From Gracilariopsis chorda (taxonomy: Eukaryota > Rhodophyta > Florideophyceae > Gracilariales > Gracilariaceae), in the NCBI GenBank assembly GCA_003194525.1, contig NBIV01000166.1, positions 1 through 64,000 of the forward strand: 64,000 nt of DNA, read 5' to 3'. Below are positions 41,046 through 53,265 of this stretch, one piece after another; positions within the stretch are counted from its first letter, which is position 1; every line of letters starts with the position of its first letter. The translations under genes and the position numbers were made by a program. The notes under the pieces are model-generated. The model saw nothing but the letters and a program-made list of their open reading frames with translations. It was not told where the DNA came from and made no database searches.

Positions 41046-41865
41046 GTGTTTTGGAGGGAGGAGAGGATGTTCGGAGTGACGGCGCGGGCGTACATAGATG
41101 TGTATCTACAGAGGCACGCTGTGTAAACGGTACAGAAGACGGCTCGAGAGGTGGGCACGCAATGGGGCAGGCGCGTACCAAGGGGTAGCGATCCTACGTG
41201 GAAATTTACGCCACACTAAGCCAGTGGCTGACTGGTTGTGTACTCAGCTGAACTTGTACTGTAACACGACTGGGGCTACAAGAGTGTGCGCCCAGACACT
41301 GATGCGAGCTTGTCCAGCGATACTTGTGTACTGTAGTGAGCTTCCACGAGCGTACCGAGTTTGAATGAACGAATCAGCTTGTGTACTGTAGTGAGCTCCC
41401 ACACGCTCAGCCACGCGCAGCGCTCAGCAGCCGGCGGTAGCCGCGCGGTTAGCCGCTGTCCGCGCCTGCGCGCCAGCGCGGCGCGAGGCGCTGCCGCGTT
41501 GTGGCGCGTCTGCGCCAGCGATGACGGGCGGAAAGCGAGCGCCGCGCGCCAAACGGCTCGCAAAAACGACCAAACGCTCTTTTTCGCATATTTTTGAGCA
41601 CCAAACCGCTCAGCCACCACAGCCGCGCAGCCGCTCGAGAGCGAAGGCGGCTGTGACGGGGAGGTCTGTAACTCTACGGCGCCCACTTTTCAGCAATGCG
41701 CCTGCCGTAACTTTATGCAGCACCGCGTACTGAGCACCCCCGTCCCCCCCCCCCCACCACGCTCTCACCTCCTCGCTCTCCTCTGTTCCGCATGCCATCC
41801 CATCCCATCCCATCCCCAACCCCTTCCGCCTTCCACTAACTTCACCTAACCGCTCGTAACCCTCC
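41046..41865. other. Divergent promoter of the kinase and GT61 genes
   Basis: 820 bases. Contains an exact 20-base direct repeat CTTGTGTACTGTAGTGAGCT (41323-41342 and 41378-41397), a GCGC-rich island (about 41400-41560), a C12 run near 41750, and a C/T-rich leader up to the GT61 ATG. No gene. Confidence 0.55.
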
Positions 41866-43647
41866 ATGGCCGCTAAACTGCCTTTTGCTCCCTTTTCAAA
41901 GCCCATTCCACCCGCCCATCTGCTCAAACGCTACCCCAAGTTATCTTCAACCCTCCTCAGACGCATCGCTATCTTCTGTCTAGTCTCATCTATTTTCGTT
42001 GCTTACCGTCAGTTCAACTTCATTTCCAATCTTTCGCAACCGGACGTAGCCCCCAATTCCTCCTCCGCCTTCTCCGCCGCGTCGTCACCATCCCGCCTCG
42101 CCGAATCTCGCGCAAAGCATATCGAGGCCTCTGTAAATCTTTGGCGCAAAGAATACCGCAACTGCCCACCGGAGCACAACCCTCCCGACCCCTCTTTGTA
42201 CGCCACTGGCTCGGAGCGATGCGTTGCCCTGGGCATGCCCGATGCCGTTAACAGAACCTTGAACAAGGGAGATCCGGCTTCATTTTGGCAGATGAACAGT
42301 CGAGCCCTTTGTTATTCGCATCGCCCCGTCTGTCTGTTCGGTCGCAGTTTGCAGAACTTGCTCTCCTTTGAAGAGCGCGGAAAGGGCCAGTGTCAAGTGC
42401 TCTCCGTGCAGCATAAAACGTTGCACGAAGCTTCTTCAAAAGGACTAAACGAGTCTTGTGCCGCTTTTCGAAACCGCTACGTCGCCAGTATGTACGGCAA
42501 GGAGCACTTTTATTCATGGCACAACTGGCAGCAATATACTCATACCAAGCATTACGACGACCCGAGACATCATGCAGTTGGCTGGCACTCCGATTTCGCC
42601 ATCATCGTGCCCAAGTATGACTGGTCTTATAACATATGTCATTACAACCGTATCTGGAACTATATTATGTACGTCATTCGCAATCTTCACCTCTTTGTAC
42701 CGGATGCCGACCAAATTCATCACATCGACGTCCTGTTTCGTTCTGGATACAAGTACAATTATCACTGGCATAATGGCTTGCGAAATACCACGCTTTCGTA
42801 CTTGCAACGTCAGCTGGGCAAGACCATACGCGTCGCGAAGATTCGATATGATTACTTGCGAGATTTTCAATGCGTTCGAAGAGCTATCCTACTCGGACGC
42901 GAAGCTAGAGTTGATGCGTTTCCATTTCTAAACGATAGCGCTGTATGGCGACCTGAGCAGCAGATCAATGATTCGCATTGGCCGCTTATTCCTGCAGACT
43001 CTCTATGGCTACGAAATGCTGTTTTGAATGAAACCGGTTTGGCACCTATTGCCACGTCTTACGAGAATGGCGAGGAACGGTACGATTATATCCGTGTACC
43101 TCCGCGTCGGATAGGCGTGCTTGAAAGATCGCCCAGGTCCAAACGACGACTTACTCCAAGCGGCAGATTGTGGTTTGAGAACACCTTGGAACAGCTATCT
43201 GCAAAACATAACATCGAGTTTCGCCATATTCGCACAAGCGCTGCCATGACGTTCAAAGAACAAGTCACCCAGTTGCAATCGATTGGATTGGCTGTTGGCA
43301 TACATGGGGCAAACATGGTTAACACCGTGTTCATGCCCCCTGGGGGTGCCATTTTCGAGATCTTTCCGTGGCGGTATGTCAGGTATTACTATGCGAGCGG
43401 CGGCAATGCTGGGTTGAGATACAGCTTTCATGAACCTGAAGGCGGGTTTGACCGTAATTGCACTTTCACTACTCCCACCTGTTTCATGAAGTACCGCGAA
43501 TCTGTGCTATACCTCACTGAGGCTGACCGTATTATCATTCGTCAACGGCTTGAAAACGCTATCATGTACATTACTGGTCTGCATAGAAAGTTTCCGGATG
43601 GAAGGATTCCTTTGAGAAAACAAGGACATGTGTACCACTTTGGATAA
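41866..43647 (+). CDS. GT61-like (DUF563) glycosyltransferase, 593 aa
   Basis: Type II Golgi-style membrane protein. A short basic N-terminus, one transmembrane segment (RIAIFCLVSSIFVAYRQF, about 32-50), then a lumenal domain. The hallmark DUF563 block is VGIHGANMVNTVFMPPGG then AIFEIFPWRYVRYY (about 477-510), preceded by RHIRTSAAMTFKEQVTQLQS. Several potential N-glycosylation sites are present. Family members add xylose, arabinose or GlcNAc to glycans, including beta-1,2-xylosyltransferase and EOGT/POMGNT2; the exact acceptor cannot be read from sequence. In an alga, cell-wall or N-glycan modification is plausible. Preceded by a C/T-rich leader; intronless as read. Confidence 0.85.
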   Translation: MAAKLPFAPFSKPIPPAHLLKRYPKLSSTLLRRIAIFCLVSSIFVAYRQFNFISNLSQPDVAPNSSSAFSAASSPSRLAESRAKHIEASVNLWRKEYRNCPPEHNPPDPSLYATGSERCVALGMPDAVNRTLNKGDPASFWQMNSRALCYSHRPVCLFGRSLQNLLSFEERGKGQCQVLSVQHKTLHEASSKGLNESCAAFRNRYVASMYGKEHFYSWHNWQQYTHTKHYDDPRHHAVGWHSDFAIIVPKYDWSYNICHYNRIWNYIMYVIRNLHLFVPDADQIHHIDVLFRSGYKYNYHWHNGLRNTTLSYLQRQLGKTIRVAKIRYDYLRDFQCVRRAILLGREARVDAFPFLNDSAVWRPEQQINDSHWPLIPADSLWLRNAVLNETGLAPIATSYENGEERYDYIRVPPRRIGVLERSPRSKRRLTPSGRLWFENTLEQLSAKHNIEFRHIRTSAAMTFKEQVTQLQSIGLAVGIHGANMVNTVFMPPGGAIFEIFPWRYVRYYYASGGNAGLRYSFHEPEGGFDRNCTFTTPTCFMKYRESVLYLTEADRIIIRQRLENAIMYITGLHRKFPDGRIPLRKQGHVYHFG

Positions 43648-46600
43648 GCGGGGACTTTTTCGCGGTCGAAATAACTTTTCTCTGGGTCCCAGCAAGTGAT
43701 TGTATGTGCGAGATGGACGGAATGCTCTGGTTTTGGATTCGCTGCTGCAGGGCTGCTTGGTGTTGGCTGACGGAATGTACTCTTGTATAACTTTTGTAGC
43801 ATTTCTTTGTTCGCGTGCGCTTGGTTGCTCGCGTACACCATTTCGACGCCAAGGAATGGGCAGAAGCAAAGGACAATGCAACGACAGGTACCGATTCTGG
43901 CTGTCATATTTCTAAAGTGTTGTTACCGCAAAGTACTCAAACTGGCTTGGCCATTTTGCAGGGTTACAGTTGATACAAGGGTATCTGCTAGAACAGGGCT
44001 TAAGGCCTGTTCTGCACTGCAAAGAAGCCAAAGCCGAGCGCGTAGATCACACCAACGGACTGTGGGCACGATAGATTAATAGTTTTGACACATTACGTCA
44101 AGCTCGGCCCATTGAGCCATCGAGATGCAACCCAAACGCTGCTGGTGACAGGAGTGGCCATCGGGGAAGGCTCGTAATGCATGAAAATCATGGATTTGCA
44201 GAAGCAAAGAGGCCAGTCGGAGTGCCTGTCAAACAAGATCCCAAAGAGCCGTTCAACTCTAGAACAAAGAATGGAAGCGTTCGTGACATATGTTTTGGGC
44301 TCAAGGTATACGAAGAACAGAAGCCAATAAAGTGTGACAGCACCCCACGTGGTGACGGGAAAAGAAAAGAGCAGATAGGTAATCTTGAAGAAAATGACCA
44401 TGAGCTGAGGCAGAAGAAAGATAAAGCTCCAACAGAAGCATATTCCAAGCCGGTGAGGCATTCTAAGGGGTGACGGCATAGGACGGTCAGAACCGTTAGA
44501 ATACGAGTTAAAGCATTGTTAAGGGTGCAGAAAGAGGAGTTTGGCACAGTGTCTTCAGAAGAAAGTCTCTGTTATGCCTAATAACATTCCAAGCACCCAT
44601 GCACCATCCACGCCAACAGCTTTCCATAACTATCTGATTGTTATTCACAAAGAATACTTCAAACGAATAAAACTGGACTTTGTAGGTCAATAACATTGGA
44701 AGACGAGATTGTCTTACAAGCTAGTCTGTTTGCGGTTCCGTGACGGGCTCAATCCGCTGTTTGGGCTAGGGGATGCACTCGTCTTTGCGAAAATCGTGGC
44801 ACATGTTTGGTAAGGCGAATCAGCTCTCGTCTTGTGCGATGGACCCCACTGCATTCGCCAACAATGCAGAAGACACACGTCCGTTATCTCATGCGGAAAA
44901 AACACGTCAACCACAGCTGCAACAGTTTGCGCGAAATGGCCGCCTTCTTATCCATTAAAACGTAGCTTGTGTTGGGTGATTGGGCTTGTTGCGGTAAATC
45001 TATGCTTGCATCCATATCTAGAGTTCCTCTGTCCTGTAATCAGGGCGGCGCGATGTGCGCTGATTTTGCTGTAAACTTCATTTGTCGCAAAGCCGCACTC
45101 AACTACACGTGAAAACAAGCTGGATGGAATTGACTAAATCCGGTCAAGCTGCTCATCGATGCTCGGTGACGTTTCCACTCGATTTTCATTCGTAAAGACA
45201 AGCGCGTACGAAGGGTGGGACACAAATCGTCATCATCAGGCATGATGGTGGTGATACTCCAGAATTTGCGGCAGTATCGAAGCTGTGTTTCTGCTCTGAA
45301 AGCGAAACATGATCCTGCAAAGAAGCGTGGTCAGTCAGTCATAATTTGACAATGCTTGCGTTGAACTGCAGAAAGAAGACATAGAGTTTCTAGAAGAAAC
45401 CCAGATAAGGATTCTCCTCGAATTCGTTGGGATAATTAAAGCATCATATCATACCCCTGGCATATTCCGACAGACAGCGATAGGTAGACCGTGAATGACG
45501 TACTTGCAGTGCGCAAACAGCGCGGGGGTTTTCCGTGATAGCTGGGTTAACCCTTTAACCGCTTACCTTTAAGCCAAGGCTACCTGTAGGCGGAACGGAC
45601 CTGAGACATGAGCTTATGATTCATCCTGGTTTGTCCCGACAGTCAGAACCCAAATTCTGCAGGTACAGGAGACGTCATACCGGACACTTGGTGTGCTTCA
45701 GTTTACAGCTTCCGAAAGCGCTTTTCCGAAGGGCAGCTTGCGGGAGACAACTCCAAGCCATCTCTGGACGGTGCAAAGTTGTATTTGCCAGTTGGGTGTA
45801 GGAAGAGTGAGTGGTCCGAAGTGCCCAACTTGATGACGCAAGCGTATGTAACAAAGAGTGGTGGAGGCTGTTTCATGAACTCGTAGGAACACTTGCGAAG
45901 AGCTGTCTAAGAGAAAGTTTCTTTAATGAAGAAGCTGCATTTACCTTTGTGGATAGAAAGACGGCGATGATCCGAACAGATGCAACTGTCTCGCTGCGTT
46001 CGCGTGAAAGGGATATCGACGCTAACTCAGTCTATTTGTCATACCTATGGTTCGGAAGACGATCGCATCGGTTCACGGTTTGCGGGCCACATGGCCAGAA
46101 AAGGTGCTGGTTTATCTAGAGGGGAAGGGGTTGTTTTCGTTTCAACCCCTACCGTCGTGCTGGAGTAATAAGCGACACGAGCTGATACGAACAGGCGCAC
46201 ACACACACACTGCCACGTAGGTTACAAATTGTGAGACGGCGGAGACAAACCGAAGGTGCCCCGCGCAGGATACTGCAACGCGCGCGTGCGGAACGGGGCA
46301 GTTACACAGCGATCCACGTCCACAAGTGACTCATTTGAATTGGCACTTTTCAAAACGCCACCAGGAGCTCAGCGAGCGGAGCAGAGTGTATGTTATCCAC
46401 AGCACCCGCTGTGGACTGCTCAGAAGGATAATTATCCTTCCGCACTTGAGTGCCGCAGATCGTCCATTTTATGGACCTGTCAGAGACAACTGTCGAACGT
46501 TGTCCATGAGCACTTCGGAAGAAAGTATTAACCAGTTTGCAGTCCAGCTCATGTCAATGCTATGTAGTCTACGATAAATTCTTCAATCAATCTCGAGGAA

Positions 46601-48548
46601 GAGGGGTTATCACGCAGAAGGCAAGTCTTGGAGTAAAGAGGGTTAACCCTGGGTTACCCCAGATCATCTCTCAACAACAAGCATTCTAATCCTTGTCTTG
46701 AAGAGTATAGCAGAAACTGCCAACGCCTCGAAAAAGGATCGGCAACGGTGTCACGGGCATAATTCCATCTGCTAGAAAACTTCGGGTCTTCTTTGACAAC
46801 GTTCCAAGAAGAGAACTTTTTCACACGCAGCAAAACCTCTTCAAGCTCGTTCCTAGAGGAAAAAAGGTAAATCGGGGGAACACTGCTTTGCTACGTATGT
46901 CAAATGAACAGTTGGCTAACATTAACATACGTGTTGTCTATAGAATGTATTGATAACCCGTTGTCCAGTACACATACAGACATTGCTGAGCATGTATCTT
47001 CGTGTATACAACACCTCTTATTTTTTGGATGTTTTGGGACCATGCCACCTGAGTACGACCACATGGTAGAGTGCTCTTGTAGAGAGAGGTTCTCTTCCCT
47101 CGGCCAAGCTAAAAATGTTCATCGTTTATTGCACGTGTTAATACTACTCGAAGCCGATTGGGGTGGGTGTATGTCTCAATGAATGAACTGTGCTTCCCGA
47201 CAGCAACTGCGCGATGTCCTCACTCATTTAACGATGCAACGGGTGTCTCTGAAGCTTCAAAGACTAATATCCTCCATAATTCCGCCTTGCTAGTACTTGC
47301 GAAGCCAACCATATTCCTCTGCTGCCTTGTGGCATTGCAACCCAGTCGCGACTGCCTGTCGCACAGTGTCACAAACACTGTCTGTGGCAGTCACTCGCAA
47401 TCGCCTGCAAGGATGCAAGGCGTACACAACCTGATACGCAAGGAACGGCTGTTGACATGTTCAAGGGTGAAGTGTTCAACGGTCCAATATTTATCATTGC
47501 CCTTACGAGCAATGTTCCCTCTGTCGCGACATGTCATTTACAAATGTTGTACATCCAGATTTCATCTCGTGTACATGTTGAAGGTGCGAAGGGTTTGAAT
47601 TTCAAGCATACGCTGGGGCTGTTTTTGTTCATGTGTGTGCGTATGCGTGTATGTGTAAAAAGGTTCACTGAAATATGGTAGTACAGGAGGGTTAGCGGTC
47701 TAACCCTTAGAAATCGAAGAGTTAATCCGACATTAGCAATCCCTTTCCTTCGGAAACTAGTTTCTAAAGAAGGGTCTTTGGAATAAATCGCTGCCGTATT
47801 GGGCTAGCATCAGACCGTTTGAGTCGACACACATGGGGGCGAGAGAAGTACCGTAGTCTTATTTATCAACGCGACGACTGGTTTGCAGATGTAGGCCGGG
47901 TGTGCTAAACGATGCGGACCATTATGTTTTAATATGTCCATTCAGGACCTTACCAAGAAGACTTTGTTTGCCAGCTATACAAGAACGACATGGACTGGTG
48001 GTTCTCGAAATCATCAGAAAGTGGCCTGAACGAATGCTGGTTTTCCTAGCGAGAGAACGCTACTTTCAATTGAAGCGTTCTGCACTAAGCAGGAATTAAA
48101 CTAGTGTACTCGTAAAAGAGAGAGAGAGAGAGAGAGAGAGAACGTAGTGGGCTACAGCTAGCTTCGAATAAGCCTTTGTTAAACGTTTATTCTCGATTGG
48201 AAAGCAGAGCAGAAATGCACCGTGAACCGAAGTATACGTACTTTCACAGTTCGACGACAGCCCACAGATATCAAACCTTAGAACACAATCGCCGCTCCAC
48301 AACAAGCCGTTCTACGGCAACCGTCCTTTATCGATTGCAGCAATATTCAACTTCACGTCCATTACGTAATAAGTGCTATTCTCTTTCTCGCAACCGCTCC
48401 TCCCTCTCTGCAAAGCCGCAGCCCATCTTAAAAGGCCAGTTGCATGCAGCCCTCCAACCAGGACTCGTTCGACATAGACGAGAAGAAGTGTATGATTTGG
48501 CACGGTTGCCGATTCTGATTGCAATTCGTACTTGAAGACAAACGAGAA
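43648..48548. other. Longest gene-poor interval (4.9 kb)
   Basis: Only scattered short open frames on both strands, none with recognisable domains or a consistent frame. Holds (CA) repeats (about 46199-46211), an (AG)12 tract (48117-48140), and several GGGTTA/TAACCC inverted motifs (about 45544-45559, 46639-46657, 47690-47710). Whether it carries noncoding RNA or multi-exon genes of small exons cannot be told here. Confidence 0.5.
48117..48140. repeat. (AG)12 microsatellite
   Basis: Twelve perfect AG units in the leader region some 400 bases upstream of the secreted cysteine-rich gene. Confidence 0.9.
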
Positions 48549-49280
48549 ATGAAGTTGTTCGTTCTGCTTGCCGTAACCATTTCGCTGTGTGCAGGAGTTG
48601 TTGCCAACCAAAACCCTTGCCATGCGGACAAAATGCTACAAGGTTTTAATGTGACATGTGGTGTTGTTGCCCTTCCGCCACGTCTCTGTTCCGCTTGCAA
48701 ATTGAAGCCGATTCTTCCAGGTGGACACTTCGAGGACTGCACATCGATTTTCGACCTCGAATCACAAAGTTGTCGTGCAGAGCTGAAAGAATATGTCCGC
48801 CTAAACAAGCACTGTGACCCAGTACGAGCTGAACAAGTTCCAAAGATGATGAGTTCTGGTGGAGCCCGTCAAGGCCTAGACTACTTCATCTATTCTATTT
48901 GCGAACAATGTTGTGACTGCATTCCTAGAGGCACACACATTTCACAATATGGCTTCCGAGAGTCGATTGGAAAACTGTTTAACGCGGGCCGGGGAAACTG
49001 TCCGGCACATGCTGTGTATGACGTTTGTAAGGTATGGCCTAAGATTCGTGGAGTCGTGAGTGCTGGTGAATCCAGAAAGGTGAGTGCTCCGATGGTATGC
49101 CCACATCTGAAGACCTGGCTGAGGAATCCGGATAATGCAAATTGGTTGCACAGAAATCAAGTGAAGTACCATCCCGCCGTTGGCAATTTCCTCAACTCGT
49201 TTATTGATGCGGCTGGATGCAGTGCTCGCCCGTTTTGGGAGTCATGTGTACGACTTGAAACTAAGCAAAAGAGGCTGTAA
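48549..49280 (+). CDS. Secreted 16-cysteine protein A, 243 aa, unrecognised family
   Basis: ATG 48549 starts a signal peptide (MKLFVLLAVTISLCAGVVA). The mature part has 16 cysteines in the same order as the tail-to-tail paralogue at 50932-51669. Shared blocks: NPCH, GVTC/NVTC, LCxACKLKP, DCTSIYNL/DCTSIFDL, HCDPVR, LDYFxYSxCExCCDCxP, RGNCPAHAxxDxCKxxPKIR, PMxCPxLxxWL, CVxLExxQKR. No catalytic motif or membrane anchor was recognised. A secreted disulphide-rich protein, perhaps of the cell wall or extracellular matrix (inference). An upstream in-frame codon run begins at 48519 but lacks the signal-peptide start. Confidence 0.8.
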   Translation: MKLFVLLAVTISLCAGVVANQNPCHADKMLQGFNVTCGVVALPPRLCSACKLKPILPGGHFEDCTSIFDLESQSCRAELKEYVRLNKHCDPVRAEQVPKMMSSGGARQGLDYFIYSICEQCCDCIPRGTHISQYGFRESIGKLFNAGRGNCPAHAVYDVCKVWPKIRGVVSAGESRKVSAPMVCPHLKTWLRNPDNANWLHRNQVKYHPAVGNFLNSFIDAAGCSARPFWESCVRLETKQKRL

Positions 49281-50931
49281 ACGCATGGTAATGGTAATGG
49301 TTATTCGTATTTTCGTATAGGCGTTAGTGCATAAGGGTTAAAGGGTAGCGCTAACTGCTAGCGGTCCGCTCCCTTGACTGTGTATACGTTGATAGGTACG
49401 GGTATAAGGATGAACGAAAAAACGAGGATACAGAGCATTGTCCCCCAAAATTTGTACAGATAGAATCGTAAAGTGATGAGCGTCCAAATGCACATGCTGA
49501 CTTTTGTTTGCAGTTTGTACGGACCCCAGCGCTCAGCCGTTCTTTTTCACAGGTAAGTCAGAATTGTGGGAGAGGGAGATTTTTGGAGTGGAAGGGAATT
49601 AGTTCCACCAGACTGGACGTACCGACACACTTCAGTGGAAGATTTGTTGTCGCTCTTTCAAAGGGTGCACAGAAACGACAGGCGTAGCTCGGGTCACGTT
49701 CAAAGGTAGGGCGCAATGCGAGGTGGCGTCACTTGACAGAATGCATGGACTGAGGGGTTGATACCTCATCCGTGAAAGAAGTGTAACGCAACAAGAAATA
49801 GACTTGTTGTCTCTTGACTGCTCAGCACAGATGAGTGGCACTGATGAGGATTCACAGCGGTAAAGGATTTAACTTAGCTTGGTTCTCGAAACTGTCGATT
49901 ATCGGAGTGGGGTGCTTAAATTGCCTGGTGTATTCCTGCTGCGCTGCAACTCTTTGAGATGGGCTACACTGATAGACAATCAACGCAAGATACGCATTGT
50001 GTACCAACGGTACAAGATATCTTGCTGTGAGTTGCATCGTAATTGATGTTATAATGTGAAAGTGCGGGACACTGCAACCGGCGCACTACATGAACGGTGT
50101 ATTCTACTCTGGTACTGTACACACGTAGGGCGGAATGTTTCAAAATGGGCATCAAAGTTATTGGGCGTGTCCATTACATCAAGCCGTAGAAAAAACAGTT
50201 ACAGTACATGGAAATTGAGCTGGGCGCGGAGCACAGGCGAGCCATGAATCCTTCTTTACGAAAAGAGTTGCAAGAGGCGCCAGATGGCCGGCGGTGAGGG
50301 GCTTCTAAAATTGAAGACGAGCAAGCAAAAGCTGTAAAAGCGCCCGCACGTCCATTCATGGAGTTGGCAACGGGGGAGGACAGCACCATTTGCACAAGTC
50401 GAGAGGCAGCAGAGCGGGTGACAAGGCCAATCACCTCCGTGGGCGGCTGACATCCGGAATCATGTTTAGACTTAAAAGAGTGGAGACGCAGGACGTGGCG
50501 CCGACCGTGAGAGAGAGAAATCAGAAAAATATCGTGAGCGCGGGCATCTGGGGTCAAGAAAGGCGGCGCAAAATGTGTTCGCTATACAGTCCCAACGGCG
50601 GTGTCACGCGTGTCTGTGACCAACGATTGGCTACATCGCGGTAGTAGCAAATTCAGCGGACGAGAAAGTCACCATACCAAGAAGGCTAAAGAAAGTCACT
50701 CTGTACCCTTTACTACAAGCGCTATGGCCCGCATTGTGTGGGGGCCGGGAACAGGGCAAGCGCAAAGTAAGAATAATGTTAACCGCAACAAGAGTTTGTA
50801 ATGGGCAGTACGCCAGGCCGCAAAGCGCTAACGTCACCTTCTCCGACAATAGAAACGAGCGCTGGAAGGCCTTGCGGTAGACGAATTCTGCGCGGGCCAC
50901 ATCGTGAATACGCACAAACTAGGGACGTGGG
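49281..50931. other. Interval between the tail-to-tail cysteine-rich paralogues
   Basis: About 1.65 kb without a recognisable gene. Contains AAGGGTTAAAGGG (about 49337) and a GTACCAACGGTAC motif (50001-50013). Small open frames near 50174-50557 have no domain. Confidence 0.45.
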
Positions 50932-51669
50932 TCACACACGTTTTTGAGCGGACTCGAGGTTGACGCAGTTCTTCCATGTGACTTCATTGCCGCATCGATT
51001 ATCCCAGAAGAACCATACCAAGAAGCGATTAATTCTCCAGTCCATGTACACGTAAGACTTCTTCAACCAGTTCTGGGAGTTCTTTGAGAAGAGCCACTTG
51101 GTGAGCAACGGACAAATCATGGGCCAGTCCCAATGATCTTGTCCGTTGATGTTCTTGGAAAATCTGATCTTCGGCAAGACCTTGCAAATATCGAAATATG
51201 CATGGGCCGGACAGTTTCCACGCTTGCTGGCGAGCAAGTTGTTAGTAGGTGCGCGCCATCCGTACTCCGCGGTCTTCGATCCGATGGGGACGCAATCACA
51301 GCATTCCTCACAAACGGAGTACACGAAGTAGTCAAGCGCACGCACGTTGCTGGGATTGCTAAAGTCCGCGGTTTGGCGGAGACGAACGGGGTCACAATGC
51401 GCCTGCCATCTTGCATACAAGCGTAGTTCTTGCTGACATTGCGGATCGGTCAAATTGTAAATAGAGGTACAGTCGTAGAATTGACCGTTGTTCGGGTTGA
51501 ACGGTTTGAGCTTGCAGGCGCGACATAAGCCTTCCGGGAAGACAACCTTCTGGCATGTGACTCCGGCGCCCTGCTTGGCCTTATTGTCGTGGCAGGGGTT
51601 GATTCCAGAACGAGCGTGCGCGAGCTGCCAGACGGCCAAGAGCGCAGCCACAAACGAGACGCAGCGCAT
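50932..51669 (-). CDS. Secreted 16-cysteine protein B, 245 aa, paralogue of A
   Basis: ATG 51669; signal peptide MRCVSFVAALLAVWQLAHA. The 16 cysteines of the mature protein and the surrounding blocks match protein A across the full length (for example LCRACKLKPFNP, DYFVYSVCEECCDCVPIGS, RGNCPAHAYFDICKVLPKIR, CVNLESAQKRV). The copies point toward each other, 1.65 kb apart: an inverted duplication. Divergence is considerable (roughly half the residues), so the duplication is old and both copies have been kept intact. Function unknown. Confidence 0.82.
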   Translation of the reverse strand: MRCVSFVAALLAVWQLAHARSGINPCHDNKAKQGAGVTCQKVVFPEGLCRACKLKPFNPNNGQFYDCTSIYNLTDPQCQQELRLYARWQAHCDPVRLRQTADFSNPSNVRALDYFVYSVCEECCDCVPIGSKTAEYGWRAPTNNLLASKRGNCPAHAYFDICKVLPKIRFSKNINGQDHWDWPMICPLLTKWLFSKNSQNWLKKSYVYMDWRINRFLVWFFWDNRCGNEVTWKNCVNLESAQKRV

Positions 51670-53265
51670 CCTTAGAGAGCGATGAAGCCGAAAAGAAACA
51701 GAGGGCGAAGAGCAATCGCAAGCGCGAAGGGCAATCGCTGGCGCGAAGCGAAAACGGACGAGGGGGGAAGGGGGGTCGGGGTCAACAACGGGTCAACGCG
51801 AGCGCAATCCGCGCAGACGCTGCGAAGCTCAGAAAGCGGGTGGGTGTATTTAAGAACGGATGGCGCTCAGCGTGCGGCGTGGGTGAGTACCGCGAAGCGA
51901 CGGCGGCACAGCGCGCAGCACCGCCCCCTCCGCGCCCGTCGCGCGCAGCAGCGCCACCACGAACAGCGCAACGCGCAGATGTGGCGCATCAGCGGAGACC
52001 AGCCGTTTACAGATGAGAACACAACTCCACTCGCTGCAAAATGCAACACTCTCTCTCCGCCGTCGGAAAGCGAAAAGTGCAGTGCAGACGCAACACGTGG
52101 CCACTTTGCATCGCCATTTCTCGCTGTGCGTCGCTGATTGCTGCTACGTGGCTTACGCCACGTGTGCTGCGCACCCCTTCGCCCGCCTTACAGTGCGCCT
52201 CGGGTGCTGCTCCGCGATGACATGTCCGCGGCGGTTTCCTCCGCGCTGGTAACCCTTATCTATACCAAAGGTAGTCTACATACCACAGGACCAAAGGGCA
52301 CTGCGTTTGCGGGTGGTGTTGCGTTTGGCGGCCGCTTTCGTTACGGAATCGTGCGATGAGGCGAGTTGGAGAACGGTAACATATATCGCCACACCCTTGT
52401 GACCCTTCGCAGTGGTGCGTTCTTCCTGACGCCGCTGGCATAGATACTGCGACGCGAATGAATGCAGCCGTCCATCTTGCTTCGTCTACCAGTGGAGCGG
52501 AGATGGATGACTAGCTAGTGCTGAATCACCCCCAGAACGTGCACTCATTGCTGTTCCAACCCGCCAAATATCCGCCACGGCTTACCGTCCGTATGCGCAA
52601 ACCACGCACAACCAGTCATCGTTCATCACCTCTACAAATCTGAAACGTGCCCACCGCGTCCTTCTTCGCCCAACCTTCGTTTCCCTCGGCACGCGACAGT
52701 CTCTCGGACGAAATAAAAGCTCATATTCCATTCATTTCTCGCCCTGTACACTGGCTACACACACCTACTCTCACGTCTTTGTCGCGAGCACATGCGCAAA
52801 ACCTGTTTTGAGCCCCAACACGACTGCACGACGTATGGGTAATATTTGCTGATACACCTTGTCTACTTCATTGAGTACCTTTGTATCAGGTACAGGTGTG
52901 AAATTCTTATGTGCCAACGCAGCAACCCAAACCTGGCGCCCATGTATGCGCAATTTACTGCACATTTTGGCCGCTTGCCCACGTTTATGAAAGTCTTCAC
53001 ACCTTCACCGCAGCATTCCACTGTTTTCTCCGACTAATTCCGCCCGCGCAGTCAACCCCCACTTACCTTGTTCTTGGCCTTTCATAGTCCCACATTTTTT
53101 GCACAAGGACCGCGCTCTTCGCGTAGGCGTCATTGCTACTATAGCAGATCAACAATGGCAGTGCAGCAGCGGATGCCACGCGTCACTTCCTAGATCTATC
53201 CGCGCCCACCACTGGTGCTTCTAGGTCGGAACTCCTCGTCTCCGCTCAGTCAAACCGCAGCCAGC
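51670..53265. other. Divergent interval upstream of protein B and JMJD7
   Basis: About 1.6 kb. GCGC-rich island at about 51880-51980, two CACGTGG/CCACGTG elements (about 52096-52162), and a TAACCC motif at 52249. A 65-codon minus-strand frame (52771-52965) has no recognisable domain and is not called. Confidence 0.45.

Noticed and set aside
43648-48548. Small open frames (60-150 codons) scattered in the 4.9-kb gap
   Set aside because: None has a recognisable domain, signal peptide plus frame support, or paralogue in the window.
52771-52965. 65-codon minus-strand ORF
   Set aside because: No recognised domain and no supporting neighbour or paralogue; could be an exon, but nothing shows it.
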